Below the pieces are notes generated by a model, which saw only the letters and a list, made by a program, of their open reading frames with translations, was not told where the DNA came from and ran no database searches. Both the position numbers and the translations under genes were made by a program. From Deltaproteobacteria bacterium UBA5205 (GTDB taxonomy: Bacteria; Desulfobacterota; Syntrophorhabdia; Syntrophorhabdales; Syntrophorhabdaceae), in contig DHVP01000025.1 of NCBI GenBank assembly GCA_002412715.1, positions 106,613-170,612 on the forward strand: DNA of 64,000 nucleotides. Reading direction: 5' to 3'. Positions 63,701 through 64,000 of the stretch are shown in pieces (positions within the stretch are counted from its first letter, which is position 1; each line of letters begins with the position of its first letter).

Positions 63701-63902
63701 CCTTGATGCCTCCTTTGCCGGCTATCCGGCATCCACCTTCACGGTGAACGGCGACAGGCCCCACAGAGACTCCTTTGGGGCGGGGTTCTCCCTCACCTGG
63801 CAGACGAAGGAGAACGTCCACCTCCACTTCACCTACGACGGCAGCTTCTCCGGGGACAACACGCAGCATGCGGGGACACTGGGGGTTAGGTACAGATGGT
63901 GA
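60711..63902 (+). CDS. Autotransporter with autotransporter-associated beta-strand repeats
   Basis: 1063 residues. Signal peptide HAGIIASWAGLMLAGLLVTAAPLRA. The passenger (residues about 40-680) has NNGTLNNTG-type repeats, then several autotransporter-associated beta-strand repeats (GSGSLTKTGTGTLVLTGTNTYAGGT and TVAGTNTYAGATTINAGTLKLG). The barrel (about 790-1063) reads GEGYGSLGRRRGNDISSRYD, GFAAGFDRQIGLSLLIGTSLGYSHTKVDM, and a terminal GVRYRW with an aromatic last residue. It is related in the barrel to the autotransporter at 2741. Function of the passenger unknown. Confidence 0.92.
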   Translation: MRVFHAGIIASWAGLMLAGLLVTAAPLRAVDLSGTNPEGSTLHLTGDNTITTSYANDGSLQLDWGAATTLTNTGDFSNNGTLLNFGPVTNNGTLNNTGGWTAAAGGPVTNNGTLNNTGSLSFNDTMTNHGTLVNSCEIYAGSDLFNKSGATLINSGTLRVDMGYIWVNESSASYTGTGSVSLTYGMLRNHSTLNISTLDAWGYTAWGCDARIAGDGATVITTASVMEDYLNYTGAGAGASLSFGTLNLRGGNFNNSSALTVGITTASAGSGFTGTISGGSITLANTDVNGTLTVSSAITGSGSLTKTGTGTLVLTGTNTYAGGTVINAGRVSVGSDANLGDASGGLTFGGGTLLATGSFTSGRSVTLNSGGGAFDTNGNSLTLTGNISGDGSVIKTGSGTLTVAGTNTYAGATTINAGTLKLGAADTLPAGGAVTLADTAGAALHLNDLNQTIGSLSGGGAAGGTITLGSGTLTVGGSSATTYAGAINGTGSLVKQGTGTLALTGANTYTGATAVLGGKLSVNGTITSPVIMNGSGTLCGSGTITGNVTNSGTLAPGNSIGTLTITGDYTQNAGSTYVVEVNTAGQSDKLVVTGTATLNGGTVLVLAGSGLYKLATNYTYTILTAGSVAGKFGSVTSNLAFLTPSLSYDPTNVYLLLTRNSTDFADVAAGSNQYSVASALDRISGGSSGDMADAMNTLLGFSAPSARGAYDEMGGLTHTALTGASLFSFRGYMNVLSGRMRGFISGGPRSSFAGRPAMLASRTDTGSDAGNTLIAALANAAGNGDPSSRGLWGEGYGSLGRRRGNDISSRYDSDMAGFAAGFDRQIGLSLLIGTSLGYSHTKVDMKDLSDSATISSYQGSLYGIYKVDPFYLSGIAAYGYNRYDTKRDISFGTVSRRAKASYAGQTLGGYLEGGYRITTPSLDIIPLASLTGIYLMRDGFTERNAGALSLNAGSDTTTSLMSSLGVRLTKDYGVQSGTLTPEFRVTWDHEFMNGDYALDASFAGYPASTFTVNGDRPHRDSFGAGFSLTWQTKENVHLHFTYDGSFSGDNTQHAGTLGVRYRW

Positions 63903-63980
63903 GGGGTAACTTTGGGGACGCCCTTTGCATTTTCAGTTTCTCGATGGGGGTAACTTTGGGGACGCCCTTCGCATTTTGAT
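63903..63980 (+). repeat. Two tandem copies of repeat A
   Basis: GGGGTAACTTTGGGGACGCC is repeated about 45 bp apart (63904 and 63948), each followed by CTTTGCATTTTCAG or CTTCGCATTTTGAT. The first ends in TTTCTCGATGGGG like the copy at 46403. Situated after the autotransporter stop. Confidence 0.85.
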
Positions 63981-64000
63981 TCCTGAGAAGTAACCGCCCT

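Overview
The window looks like chromosomal DNA of an anaerobic Gram-negative bacterium, most likely a Desulfobacterota/deltaproteobacterium of the Syntrophorhabdus type. The reasons are a GC-rich sequence, type II secretion genes, large outer-membrane autotransporters, a double-cubane 2-hydroxyacyl-CoA dehydratase-like reductase, flavodoxin/ferredoxin proteins, and many decayed toxin-antitoxin and IS remnants. The taxonomic guess is inference; no rRNA or tRNA gene was recognised.

Layout. 0-10 kb is an envelope region: the 5' end of a gspD secretin gene (running off the left edge), a divergent gspG pseudopilin, an autotransporter, a 1291-residue secreted beta-propeller protein with nine tandem C-terminal repeats, and a pentapeptide-repeat protein. 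10-24.7 kb is mostly housekeeping: cyclopropane fatty acid synthase, FemAB/GNAT-like protein, a cyanobacterial-looking AroE, a tRNA-dihydrouridine synthase, a LapA-like protein, DNA polymerase IV, a universal stress protein, an amino-acid-type binding protein, a MalY/PatB aminotransferase and GlgX. 24.8-33.5 kb mixes a frameshifted AbiEi antitoxin, a small redox cluster (TusA-like, a 49-residue molybdopterin-oxidoreductase-like tail and a C-terminally short double-cubane reductase), a structured GC-rich segment, a frameshifted WYL regulator, a Cache protein, a membrane spermidine-synthase homologue, two secreted proteins and MarC.

34-46.5 kb holds an acyltransferase, a two-gene unit of a trypsin-fold protease and a Trypco1-like small protein behind a dyad-rich promoter region, an EFR1 flavodoxin/ferredoxin protein, two tandem secreted cyanovirin-N (CVNH) proteins, an outer-membrane barrel, a KefF/KefC-type pair, a TetR regulator, a periplasmic cupin and a broken hicBA locus. 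46.5-53 kb is one four-gene exporter operon (NodT outer-membrane factor, HlyD adaptor, RbbA-type double-ATPase permease, ABC-2 permease).

53-60.6 kb is an accessory graveyard: IS66, IS21, integrase and antitoxin fragments, a ParB-like protein, a nucleotidyltransferase remnant, RhuM, a RAYT (REP-associated) transposase, a ferredoxin with an Asp in place of one cluster ligand, and several truncated genes. Two dispersed short repeat families run through the right half of the window: A, centred on GGGCAACTTTGGGGACGCCC, and B, centred on ACGTTTATCCCGTAAC. They abut or cut at least two genes (hicA and an unnamed gene at 59.9-60.2 kb). A second autotransporter (60.7-63.9 kb) closes the window, followed by two more copies of repeat A.
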